From DASQGA01 sp963762085 (lineage in GTDB: Bacteria > Actinomycetota > Thermoleophilia > Gaiellales > Gaiellaceae), in contig CAVXJD010000003.1 in the NCBI GenBank assembly GCA_963762085.1, positions 62,001 to 126,000 on the forward strand: DNA of 64,000 bases. Reading direction: 5' to 3'. The position numbers and the translations under genes are program-made. Below, one piece after another: positions 48,527 through 57,405 of this stretch. The notes under the pieces are model-generated. The model was given only the letters and a program-made list of their open reading frames with translations, made no database searches and was not told where the DNA came from. How positions within the stretch are numbered: position 1 is the stretch's first letter; each line of letters opens with the position of its first letter.

Positions 48527-51500
48527 ATGGCGCCCGAGTCCGTCTTCACGCCGCTCCCAGCTGTCCCTGACCACCCCGCCCTGGAGCGGGAGCTCCTCGC
48601 CTGGTGGGAGGACGCGGACATCTTCGAGAAGCTCAGAGCCCAAAATGCCGAGGGCCCTGCCTGGAGCTTCATCGATGGCCCCGTCACGGCCAACAATCCG
48701 ATGGGCGTGCACCATGCGTGGGGCCGGACGCTCAAGGACGTCTTCCAGCGCTACAAGGCGTTGAACGGCTTCGATCAGCGCTACCAGAACGGCTTCGACT
48801 GTCAGGGGCTCTGGGTCGAGGTCGAAGTCGAGAAGGCTCTCGGCCTGAACTCGAAGCGTGAGATCGAGGAATACGGCCTCGCCGAGTTCGCCCGTCGCTG
48901 TCGCGAGCGCGTCGCCGAGTTCTCGGACGTGCAGACCAGTCAATCGATCAGGCTCGGCCAATGGATGGACTGGGAGAACGACTACTACACCTTCTCAGAC
49001 ACGAACATCAGCTACATCTGGGGTTTCCTGAAGAGCATCCACGAGCGCGGCTGGCTCTATCAGGGCCACCGCTCGATGGTGTGGTGCCCGCGCTGCGGCA
49101 CGTCCCTCTCCCAGCACGAGCTGATCGACTCGTACCGCGACATCACCCACCCGTCGCTCTACGTCCGGTTCCCGATCAAGGATCGAGAGGACGAGGCGCT
49201 CGTCGTCTGGACAACCACTCCGTGGACGCTTCCCGCGAACGTGGCGGCAGCGGTGCATCCCGACGCGCGCTACGCCCGGGTCGAGACTTCGGCCGGGATC
49301 GAGATCGTCGCCGAGGCGCTCGTTGACGCGGTCCCGCTGGCCGGCGAGGTCCGGGACACGGTCGTGGGGTCGGAGCTCGTCGGGCTCGAGTACGAGGGCC
49401 CGTTCGACGAGCTCGAACCCCAGCAGGAAGTCGTCCACCGGGTGATCCCGTGGGAGGAGGTCTCCCTGGAGGAGGGAACGGGAATCGTCCACATCGCGCC
49501 GGGTGCCGGGACTGAGGACTTCGAGCTCGCGCGGATTCACGACCTGCCCGTGCTTGCCCCGATCGACGAGTCAGGCCGGTTCTACCCGGAATACGGCTGG
49601 CTGCACGGTCGCTCCACGGACGAGACCGTGGGCCAGATCATCGGTGACCTGGGCGAGCGCGGTCGGCTCCTCGAAGCCGGCGAGATCACCCACCGCTATC
49701 CCGTTTGCTGGCGCTGCTCCACACCGCTCGTCTTTCGAATCGTCGACGAGTGGTTCATCTCCGCGGACGAGATTCGGCCCAAGATGCTCGCTGCGAATGC
49801 CACCGTTCGCTGGACGCCCGAGTTCTACTCGAGGCGGATGGACGACTGGCTTCGCAACATGGGCGATTGGTGCATCTCGCGGAAGCGCTACTTCGGGCTG
49901 CCGCTCCCCTTCTACCGTTGCGACGACTGCAACGTGATGAATGTGATCGGCTCCGAAGAGGAGCTGCGGGATCGCGCTGTGAGCGGACTCGACCAGCTCG
50001 AGGAGCTGCACCGGCCCTGGGTGGACGAGGTGACGATTGCCTGCGAGGGGTGCGGCTCCGAGCTTCGGCGTCTCCCGGAAGTCGGTGACGCGTGGCTCGA
50101 CGCCGGCATCGTGCCGTTCTCGACGCTCGGCTGGCAGAACTCGGAGTACATCGAGGGTGGATACGCGACGGGCGCCGCCCGCGGGCTCACGGGGGCTGAC
50201 CTTCCAGACCACGCGTACTGGGAGACGTGGTTCCCGGCCGACTGGGTCTCTGAGTCCCGCGAGCAGATTCGGCTCTGGTTCTACTCCCAGCTCTTCATGT
50301 CGGTCGCGCTCGTGGGCGAGGCGCCGTACCGGCAGGTTCTTGCGTACGAGCGGGTCACCGATGAGACCGGTCGTGCCATGCACAAGTCCTGGGGGAACGC
50401 GATCGAGCTGAACGAGGCACTCGACCGGATGGGCGCTGATGTGATGCGTTGGCTGTACTGCTCCCAGGTCCCCAGCCAGAACCTCAATTTCGGTTTCGGT
50501 CTCGCCCGGGAGGTGAAGCGCGAGCTTCTCACCTTCTGGAACTCGGTCAGCTTCCTGATTCTCTACGCGAACGTCGAGGGGTGGAGTCCGGACGCGAAGC
50601 TCCTCGAATCGGGGCCGCCGAGGGACGATTTGGCCCAGCTCGATCGGTGGCTTCTCGCCCGCGTCCAGCAGCTGGTCGCCGAAGCCAATGACGGCTTCGA
50701 GCGTTTCTGGACGCCGGCCGTCACGAAGGCGTTCACGTCCTTCATGCGGGATCTCTCCGACTGGTACGTCCGGCGTAGCCGCCCGCGCTTCTGGCACGGA
50801 GAGGAGGCTGCGCTCGAAACCCTGTGGTACGCAATCGTGCAGTCGCTCCGCACGATCGCGCCGCTGATGCCGTTTCTGTCGGACCACCTTTGGCGGAACC
50901 TCGTTGCAGGCCCCTGCGACAACGCCCCCGAGAGCATCTTTCTGGCCGGCTGGCCCGAGGTGGCATCAGATCTCGAAAACGACGCGCTGCTGGTCGAGGT
51001 GGAGGAGGTTCGCCGCGTCGTCGGTCTCGGCCATTCCGCGCGCCAGCAAGCGGGTCGAAAGGTGCGCCAGCCGCTTCGCCGAATGGTCGTCGAGGGCGCG
51101 AACGCGTCCACGCCCCATTCGGACGAGATCAAGGCCGAGCTACGCGTGAAGGAGCTCGAGTTCGGACCGGTCGAAGGCACCTATCTGCGCGTGAAGCCGA
51201 ACCTCCCGGTCCTGGGGCCCCGGCTCGGGAAGGAGCTCGCGACGATCCGTGCCGAGCTCCAGGAAGGCCGATTCGAGGACCTCGGAGGAGGGCGCTTCCG
51301 CGTTGCGGGTCACGAGCTCGCGCCGGACGAGGTCTTCGTCGAAAGGTTGGCGCCCGACGGCTGGGCGTTTGCATCGGATGACGGTCTCGCGGTTGCCCTC
51401 GATACGCGCCTCGACCCGGAGCTCGAGCTCGAGGGACGCGTACTCGACCTCATACACGCGATCCAGCTAATGCGAAAAGAAGCGGGGCTCGAGGTGACAG

Positions 51501-51625
51501 ACAGGATCGTCTTGACCCTCCCCGGGAACGGGGACGACGTGCTCCAGCACGCGGACTGGATCAAGCAGGAGACCCTCGCCACCCGGATCGAGCAGGGCGA
51601 GGAGCTCGGTATCTCCAAGGCGTAG
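48527..51625 (+). CDS. ileS: isoleucyl-tRNA synthetase
   Basis: A 1032-aa class I synthetase. The HIGH-type motif is NPMGVHHAWGRTLKD (about residues 58-70) and the KMSKS-type motif is the variant AMHKSWGNAIE (about 618). The CP1 editing domain includes VVWTTTPWTLPANVAAA, and the anticodon domain includes FMRDLSDWYVRRSRPRFWHG. The ATG is 6 nt after TAGACT (leaderless). The 156 bp to trxA hold only the two divergent promoter regions. Confidence 0.95.
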   Translation: MAPESVFTPLPAVPDHPALERELLAWWEDADIFEKLRAQNAEGPAWSFIDGPVTANNPMGVHHAWGRTLKDVFQRYKALNGFDQRYQNGFDCQGLWVEVEVEKALGLNSKREIEEYGLAEFARRCRERVAEFSDVQTSQSIRLGQWMDWENDYYTFSDTNISYIWGFLKSIHERGWLYQGHRSMVWCPRCGTSLSQHELIDSYRDITHPSLYVRFPIKDREDEALVVWTTTPWTLPANVAAAVHPDARYARVETSAGIEIVAEALVDAVPLAGEVRDTVVGSELVGLEYEGPFDELEPQQEVVHRVIPWEEVSLEEGTGIVHIAPGAGTEDFELARIHDLPVLAPIDESGRFYPEYGWLHGRSTDETVGQIIGDLGERGRLLEAGEITHRYPVCWRCSTPLVFRIVDEWFISADEIRPKMLAANATVRWTPEFYSRRMDDWLRNMGDWCISRKRYFGLPLPFYRCDDCNVMNVIGSEEELRDRAVSGLDQLEELHRPWVDEVTIACEGCGSELRRLPEVGDAWLDAGIVPFSTLGWQNSEYIEGGYATGAARGLTGADLPDHAYWETWFPADWVSESREQIRLWFYSQLFMSVALVGEAPYRQVLAYERVTDETGRAMHKSWGNAIELNEALDRMGADVMRWLYCSQVPSQNLNFGFGLAREVKRELLTFWNSVSFLILYANVEGWSPDAKLLESGPPRDDLAQLDRWLLARVQQLVAEANDGFERFWTPAVTKAFTSFMRDLSDWYVRRSRPRFWHGEEAALETLWYAIVQSLRTIAPLMPFLSDHLWRNLVAGPCDNAPESIFLAGWPEVASDLENDALLVEVEEVRRVVGLGHSARQQAGRKVRQPLRRMVVEGANASTPHSDEIKAELRVKELEFGPVEGTYLRVKPNLPVLGPRLGKELATIRAELQEGRFEDLGGGRFRVAGHELAPDEVFVERLAPDGWAFASDDGLAVALDTRLDPELELEGRVLDLIHAIQLMRKEAGLEVTDRIVLTLPGNGDDVLQHADWIKQETLATRIEQGEELGISKA

Positions 51626-51632
51626 GCCTCGG

Positions 51633-52574
51633 CTAGGCCGCCGTTCTCGGACCGAGCTCGGCCGGGAGCTTGAAGACCACGCTCTCGTCCTCGCCGGTCG
51701 CCGTCTCGATCTCGACGTCGCCGCGCTCTCGAAACCAGGCGACGACGCGGCGGACGAGTGCTTCCGGCGCCGAGGCGCCGCAGGTGATTCCGACCGTCTC
51801 GGCGCCGAGGAGCCAGCTTTCGTCGATCGCGAACTCGTCCTCGATCAGATGCGCCTCGACCGCCGCGCCGAGTGCGACCTCGACCAGGCGCTTCGAGTTC
51901 GAGCTGTCTTCCGACCCGATCACGAGCAGGAGGTCGACCCGCTCGAGGATACGCTTGACTGCGCGCTGGCGGTTCGTTGTCGCGTAGCAGATGTCCTCAC
52001 GCTTCGGAGCTTCGATGCCAGGGAAGCGTGCGCGGAGGACGCCAATGATCGCCTCCGTCTCGTCGACGGACAGCGTCGTCTGGGTGATGTAGGCGAGCGG
52101 TCGGCCTCGCGGGGGCTGGAAGCGACGAGCCTGGTCGACGTTCTCGACGAGGACGATTGCGTCGGGTGCTTCCCCGAACGTGCCCTCGACTTCGTCGTGG
52201 CCGGCGTGGCCGATCAGGACGATGGTGTAGCCACGGGAGGCGAAGCGTCGTGCCTCCACGTGCACCTTCGCGACGAGAGGGCACGTAGCGTCGATCGTTC
52301 TGAGGCCGAGCCTCCGGGCATTTGCGCGGACTGCGGGCGAGACACCGTGGGCCGAGAAGATGACCTCGGCTCCGGTCGGGACGTCCTCCTCGGTGTCGAC
52401 GAAGATCGCGCCGCGCTCCTCGAGCTCGCGAACGACGTGCGTATTGTGGACGATCCGCCTGCGAACGTAGACCGGGGCTCCACGCAGGCGAAGCGCCTGC
52501 TCGACCGTCTCGATTGCTCGTTCGACCCCGGCGCAGTATCCGCGCGGGGTCGCAAGAAGGATCCGCTTGACCAC
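51633..52574 (-). CDS. ispH: 4-hydroxy-3-methylbut-2-enyl diphosphate reductase
   Basis: A 313-aa [4Fe-4S] enzyme of the last MEP pathway step, making IPP and DMAPP. The three cluster cysteines are in PRGYCAGVERAI (Cys14), DATCPLVAKVH and GITCGASAPEALV; TQTTLSVDET has the substrate-binding Thr. GTG start, 8 nt after TACAGT. Confidence 0.95.
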   Translation of the reverse strand: MVKRILLATPRGYCAGVERAIETVEQALRLRGAPVYVRRRIVHNTHVVRELEERGAIFVDTEEDVPTGAEVIFSAHGVSPAVRANARRLGLRTIDATCPLVAKVHVEARRFASRGYTIVLIGHAGHDEVEGTFGEAPDAIVLVENVDQARRFQPPRGRPLAYITQTTLSVDETEAIIGVLRARFPGIEAPKREDICYATTNRQRAVKRILERVDLLLVIGSEDSSNSKRLVEVALGAAVEAHLIEDEFAIDESWLLGAETVGITCGASAPEALVRRVVAWFRERGDVEIETATGEDESVVFKLPAELGPRTAA

Positions 52575-52601
52575 CGGCGGCCACTGTAATCAGGGGCCTG
52601 T

Positions 52602-52778
52602 TCAGCTCGGGTTAAGGAAGGCCCGCCACTCGGGGGGGTAGTGCAGCGGGCCTTCCAGAATGCGCACCGCGGCGTTCATAGCCAGGACACCAACCACGGT
52701 CGCATCGCCCAGTAACGGCACCGTATCCAGCGGGCTTCCAGCTGCCAATAGGCCTATCGGCCCATCTTCGCAAGGCAT
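52602..52778 (-). CDS. short coding fragment or remnant (58 aa)
   Basis: A minus-strand frame from ATG 52778 reads like a protein C-terminus: LLGDATVVGVLAMNAAVRIL then EGPLHYPPEWRAFLNPS and stop. The frame is open upstream only to 52836 or so. Third-position GC is visibly lower than in neighbouring genes, suggesting a transferred remnant or a new small gene. It points toward ispH, 27 nt downstream. It contains the 11-bp inverted repeat at 52615-52655. Family not recognised. Confidence 0.35.
   Translation of the reverse strand: MPCEDGPIGLLAAGSPLDTVPLLGDATVVGVLAMNAAVRILEGPLHYPPEWRAFLNPS
52615..52655. repeat. 11-bp inverted repeat with inner stem
   Basis: GGAAGGCCCGC and GCGGGCCTTCC are perfect inverted copies, with an inner CACT/AGTG pair around a G-run and a 2-nt bulge. 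It could be an RNA hairpin upstream of ispH or an operator. It lacks a T-tract. Confidence 0.5.
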
Positions 52779-52847
52779 GCGACCCGGCTTGTCAGTAAGG
52801 AAATCGTGGACGGAGGCTCTTCGACCGCCCTATCATCAGGGTGCCCA

Positions 52848-55800
52848 GTGACGAACGAGACGACGACGTTGCTCATCAATACGGTGCCGCTTCTCGTTGC
52901 CGCGGCGCTGTATCTCGCGCTGTCCGCGCTCCTGTTCCGCTCCTTGCTCGGAGCTGGACGGCGGCCGACAGCGCCTGGCTTTGCGCTGTGGCTGCTCTTT
53001 ACGGTCGTCGGTGTGACCTCGGCCGTGCTCGGGGCCGCGAAGCTTGGCGACTCCGAGCCGCTCGCGTCCTCCAGCCCCTGGCCCGCGTTTGTCCTAACGC
53101 TGCTCGGCCTGGTGCCTGCCGCTCTCCTCCTGGCGCGGCACGACCGCAGGCTGCTCGTCGATCCCGCGGAGCGAGTGCGGGTGGCTGAAGAGGCCGCAAG
53201 CGAGCGGGAGCGCGAGGCGGGGGCGATGTCGCGGCTCTCGAGCGCACTTTCGCGCTCGCTGAGCGCGAAAGACGCAGCCGAGAACCTGTTCGACGAGCTG
53301 GAGCACTCGCTCGGGATCGAAGCGTCGATGCTCGCCGTCGTTGACGACACGGAGCGCCGCGCGACGGGGTTTGCGGCCCGGGGCGCCGACGAGGACTGGT
53401 GGAGGGGGATCGAGATCGACCTCGTCGAGGATCCGGGCGGGATCGCAACCGTGGCGCGCGAGCGGGCAGCGTTTGCCGTCTACGACGTCGAGGCTGCACC
53501 GCACGTGAGCCGTGCCCTCGACACGGTGCCGGCGAAGAGCGCCGCCTTCATGCCACTGGTCTCCGAGGGCAGGCTCACGGGCGTGCTCGTTGTGGCCGTC
53601 TTCTCGGAGCGGCGTTTCTTCACGGCGGGCGAGCTCGAGCTCTTCCAGCGGCTTGCCAACGAGACGGCGCTGGCCCTCGGCAGCAGCAGATCCTCCGAGG
53701 CGCTGGGCGCCGCGCTCGAACGCGAACGCCTGGTCGCCTCGATTTCGCGCCAGGTCCGTTCCGAGCTCGACCTGGACGACGTGCTGGCAGTCGCCGTGAG
53801 AGAGACCGCGCGGGCGCTCAAAGTCTCCCGCTGCTTCATTCGCCTTGCCGAGCCGAGCGGCGCGATGCCTATCCATTCGGAATGGACGGCGCCCGGTCAC
53901 GATCCGGTCGGCGGTGTTGCGGCGCGCTTGCCGGCGTCGAACCTGGCGGCCCGAGAGCGGCGCACGGTCGCGATCGCGGACGTCGAGTCGGCCGCCGAGT
54001 TGGACGACCCGAGTCTCGGCAGCCGCAAGGCGCTGGTCGGGCTCGGAACGAAGGCCGTGCTCGCCACGCCAATCCAGGTCTTCGACGACGTGATCGGCGT
54101 CTTCGCACTCCACCGCCCGGAGGTCGGCCGCTGGACCGAGGGCGAGGTCGCGCTTGCCGAATCCGTTGCCGGAGAGGCGGGGCTCGCGATCCACACGGCC
54201 CGCCTGCTCCGCGAGGAAGGACGGCGGGTCGACCGCCAATCGGCCCTGCTGAAGGCGGCACAGGTGGTGACGAGCGATCTTCGGTTTACCTCGGTGGTGC
54301 AGAGGCTGGTCGAGGAGGTCGCCGAGTTGCTCGGCGCCGATGCAGCCGATTGCTGGATTCTCGAGCCTCACCGCGACTCGCTCCGTTGTCGCGCCGTCTT
54401 CGGGCTGCCGCAGGAGGCCGTCGACCGGAGAATTCCCGCGGCGGGCACACAAAAGGCGGCGATCGAGCTTGGAAAGCCCGTGCTGACCCGCAACTTCCGC
54501 GAGACCGAGGACCCTGCGCCCAGCACGTATTACTCGGAGTTCGAGGACGTGATGGTCGCTCCGATCACATGGCTCGGCGAGGTGCGGGGCGTACTCGGGG
54601 TCTGCTCAGCGGAAGCCGGAAGGTTTGGAGAGCCGGATCTCGAGCTCCTCGATGCCTATGCCCGTTTCGCCTCGCTCGCCTTCCACAATGCGGAGAGCTT
54701 CGAGGAGCGTGAGCGGCAGGCACAGATCCAGCAGGGCTTCTATCGGATCGCCGAGGCGCTGGGGTCGCCGCTCTCGCTCGACGAGACCGTTACGGCGCTG
54801 GCCCAGGCGGCTACCGAAGCACTGGGCGGCATCGCGGCGTTCGTCTTGCGACCGGCCGGCGGCAAACTCGTTCTCGCCGGCTCCTATGATGTCCACGACG
54901 AGGTCGAGGCGGCTCTTCGCCATGGCATCCAGGACCACGAAGCGCCGCTCGCTGCGGCCACCCGAGAAGGGCGGCTCATTACCTCGAGCACTCTCACCGA
55001 TGACGAGCGCTTCGACAGCCGGTGGAGGGACCTTCTAGCGGCCAACAGCGCGTCCGCGCTGCTTGCAGCGTCGGTTGAGGGCACGAGCGGTGACCCGGGC
55101 TCTGTCGTCGTTCTCTTCGGGGAGGAACGGGCCTTCACGGACGACGACCTTGCCCTGGCGGGCCACCTCAGCCGCGCGGCGCGAGGTGCGCTGGAGCGCA
55201 GCGAGTTGTTCGAGACCGAACGGCGTGGGCGCAGGCTCTCGCAGCGACTCGCAGCCATCGGCGCCCGCGTCGTTACCGTGCTGGATCCCTCGATCGTCCT
55301 CGAAGAGGTCGTCCGCGAGGCGCCCATCCTCCTCGATGCTGACGCAGCGACTGTGAGGCTCCTCGACGGCGAAGAGCTCGTCATCCGCGCGGCCTCGGGC
55401 GTGAAGGGTGATAGCGCGCACGATCTGGTCGGAACTCGCGCACTCGTGGGGACCGGCCTCCTCGGGGATGCAGTCCAGTCGCGCACCGCCTCGATGGTCG
55501 ACGACGTCGGCGCGCGGCCCGATCTCGGAGATGGAGACCCCCTCCTCGATCGTGAGATGGCGGCGTGTATCGCGGTTCCAATGATCGCCCACGGAGGCGG
55601 CCTGCACGGGGTACTTTCGGTCTATACGGCACGGCCGAGAGCATGGCGCGAGGAGGAGGGGCAGGCGCTTTCCGCGCTGGCCGCCGTGGCATCCGCCGGT
55701 CTGTCGAACGCGGAGCTCTACCAGCGCGTCGCAGAGGAGAAGGAGCGCTCGAACGCGATCCTCCTCAACATCGCGGACGGAATCGTGGCTGTGGACCGCG

Positions 55801-56798
55801 AGGAACGAGTCGTCCTCTGGAACGCCATGGCCGAACGGATTACCGGCGTCCCGGCGGCAGAAGCGCTCGGTAGGCGGATTCCCGAGGTCCTCCGGCGCGA
55901 TCTCGCCGGGGCGGCGCGTGGGCCCGGGAGAGAAGAGCCGATCACGATCAGCAGAGGCGGCAAGGACGTGTTCCTGTCGCTGACGGAGGCCGTGATGCTC
56001 GACTCGGCCGGCGCCGTCGGGGGCCGCATCTTCGCCTTCCGAGATGTCTCGGGTGAGCGCGTGGTCGACCAGATGAAATCGGACTTCGTCGCAACCGTGT
56101 CGCACGAGCTCCGGACCCCGCTCACCTCGATCTACGGGTTCGCCGAGACACTCCTCCGGAGCGACGTCGCGTTCGGGGACGAGGAGCGGGCGACTTTCCT
56201 CGGCTACATCGCCTCGGAGTCGGAGCGCCTGATCGGGATCGTCGACGACCTGCTGAGCGTCGCGCGCCTCGAGGCCGGCACGCTCGGCCTGGCGCTGTCG
56301 CCGGTCGACGTGGCCGAGGTGCTTGGGTCGGTAGGCGGGCGCGCTCAGGAGCACATCGACGGCTCCCATCGGCTGGAGATCGACGCTCCCGAAGGCGGGC
56401 TCTACGCGGAGGCGGACGGGGAGAAGCTGGCTCAGATCCTCCTGCATCTGGTCGACAACGCCGTCAAGTACTCGCCCGAAGGAGGAACGATCACGCTTGC
56501 CGGACGCAGGAAATCCGATGCCATCGAAGTCAGGGTCAGCGACGAGGGCATCGGGATCCCTCTCGACGACCAGAGCAGGATCTTCACGAAGTTCTATCGG
56601 GCAGGGACAGCTCCGCTGACGGGCGCCCACGGCACCGGGCTCGGTCTCTTTCTCGTGCGCGGCCTCCTGGCGGCAATGCACGGGCGCATTGCCGTCGAGT
56701 CGGTCGAGGGGGAGGGGTCGACGTTCGTCTTCGAGCTCCCTGTCTCGAAGAGGGCCCCCCGGGGTAGAGAAGCCCAGGTGGAACCGGCACGCTCATGA
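52848..56798 (+). CDS. giant membrane hybrid sensor: five GAF, PAS, histidine kinase
   Basis: A 1316-aa sensor. Three N-terminal membrane helices (about 8-100) precede five GAF-type domains (about 144-281, 297-454, 465-617, 630-787, 796-957), a PAS domain (964-1070), a HisKA domain with His1086 in ATVSHELRTPLTSIYGFAE, and an ATPase domain (DNAVKYSPEGGTI; VSDEGIGIPLDDQSRIFTKF; GTGLGLFLVRG). It probably integrates several signals and phosphorylates the coupled response regulator (ATGA overlap). The GTG at 52848 is used; a GTG at 52806 in the same frame is also possible. Confidence 0.88.
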   Translation: MTNETTTLLINTVPLLVAAALYLALSALLFRSLLGAGRRPTAPGFALWLLFTVVGVTSAVLGAAKLGDSEPLASSSPWPAFVLTLLGLVPAALLLARHDRRLLVDPAERVRVAEEAASEREREAGAMSRLSSALSRSLSAKDAAENLFDELEHSLGIEASMLAVVDDTERRATGFAARGADEDWWRGIEIDLVEDPGGIATVARERAAFAVYDVEAAPHVSRALDTVPAKSAAFMPLVSEGRLTGVLVVAVFSERRFFTAGELELFQRLANETALALGSSRSSEALGAALERERLVASISRQVRSELDLDDVLAVAVRETARALKVSRCFIRLAEPSGAMPIHSEWTAPGHDPVGGVAARLPASNLAARERRTVAIADVESAAELDDPSLGSRKALVGLGTKAVLATPIQVFDDVIGVFALHRPEVGRWTEGEVALAESVAGEAGLAIHTARLLREEGRRVDRQSALLKAAQVVTSDLRFTSVVQRLVEEVAELLGADAADCWILEPHRDSLRCRAVFGLPQEAVDRRIPAAGTQKAAIELGKPVLTRNFRETEDPAPSTYYSEFEDVMVAPITWLGEVRGVLGVCSAEAGRFGEPDLELLDAYARFASLAFHNAESFEERERQAQIQQGFYRIAEALGSPLSLDETVTALAQAATEALGGIAAFVLRPAGGKLVLAGSYDVHDEVEAALRHGIQDHEAPLAAATREGRLITSSTLTDDERFDSRWRDLLAANSASALLAASVEGTSGDPGSVVVLFGEERAFTDDDLALAGHLSRAARGALERSELFETERRGRRLSQRLAAIGARVVTVLDPSIVLEEVVREAPILLDADAATVRLLDGEELVIRAASGVKGDSAHDLVGTRALVGTGLLGDAVQSRTASMVDDVGARPDLGDGDPLLDREMAACIAVPMIAHGGGLHGVLSVYTARPRAWREEEGQALSALAAVASAGLSNAELYQRVAEEKERSNAILLNIADGIVAVDREERVVLWNAMAERITGVPAAEALGRRIPEVLRRDLAGAARGPGREEPITISRGGKDVFLSLTEAVMLDSAGAVGGRIFAFRDVSGERVVDQMKSDFVATVSHELRTPLTSIYGFAETLLRSDVAFGDEERATFLGYIASESERLIGIVDDLLSVARLEAGTLGLALSPVDVAEVLGSVGGRAQEHIDGSHRLEIDAPEGGLYAEADGEKLAQILLHLVDNAVKYSPEGGTITLAGRRKSDAIEVRVSDEGIGIPLDDQSRIFTKFYRAGTAPLTGAHGTGLGLFLVRGLLAAMHGRIAVESVEGEGSTFVFELPVSKRAPRGREAQVEPARS

Positions 56799-57229
56799 CG
56801 AAGGTTCTGATCATCGACGACGAGGCGCCGATCCGGCTGCTGTGCAGGGTGAATCTCGAGGCGGAAGGCATGGAAGTGGTCGAGGCACCCGACGGGCCGA
56901 CCGGACTGGAAGTCGTCGAGCGGGAACGGCCTGATGCGATCCTCCTCGACGTGATGATGCCGGGCCTCGACGGATGGTCGGTGGCCGAGCGGTTGCTGGA
57001 GAAGGAGGACACACGCGAGATCCCGATCGTCTTCCTGACCGCGCGAGCGGATCTTCGTGACCGCGCACGCGGCATGGATCTCGGCGGCCTCGACTACATC
57101 ACGAAGCCGTTCAATCCCGTGGATCTTGCCTCGCTCGTCGAGGAAGTGGTCTCGGCTGTGGCCCGCGGAGAGCGGGAGCAGCTCCGCTCCGAAAAGATCG
57201 CAGAGCTCCGCGTCCTTTTCGAGGTCTAG
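56795..57229 (+). CDS. single-domain response regulator
   Basis: A 144-aa receiver protein: VLIIDDEAPIRLLCRV (acidic pocket Asp8/Asp9), phospho-acceptor Asp52 in AILLDVMMPGLDGW, Thr in VFLTARAD and Lys in YITKPFNPVD. A short helical tail (EQLRSEKIAELRVLFEV) replaces a DNA-binding domain, so output is by protein contact. Coupled to the GAF kinase. Confidence 0.92.
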   Translation: MTKVLIIDDEAPIRLLCRVNLEAEGMEVVEAPDGPTGLEVVERERPDAILLDVMMPGLDGWSVAERLLEKEDTREIPIVFLTARADLRDRARGMDLGGLDYITKPFNPVDLASLVEEVVSAVARGEREQLRSEKIAELRVLFEV

Positions 57230-57232
57230 TCC

Positions 57233-57405
57233 GCTAGTAGGAGGCCTCGGCGAAACGAGCGCTGGCCGTCAGGCCGCGCTGCTCGCCCAGGCCGCGTCCT
57301 CAGTCGCACCGATAGCGCTGCTATCGGCACTCCCTGCGTCCTTGCCTCGCAACGACCATCGCACCCCGACGGCGAGCGGCGTTCCACCAATCCCTCCAAC
57401 TAGCG
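57233..57405. repeat. dispersed inverted-repeat element copy C
   Basis: A 173-bp element with near-perfect ends (CGCTAGTAGGAGG and CCTCCAACTAGCG) and the same central palindrome as copy B (CGATAGC-GCT-GCTATCG, 57310-57326). Long shared blocks include GGCCGCGCTGCTCGCCC and GCGTCCTCAGTCGC. It fills the gap between the convergent response regulator and EamA gene and carries the EamA stop codon. No ORF. Confidence 0.85.

Noticed and set aside
47103..57405. CRISPR array from repeated sequences
   Set aside because: Only three distant copies, no regular spacers and no cas genes; it is a dispersed element.
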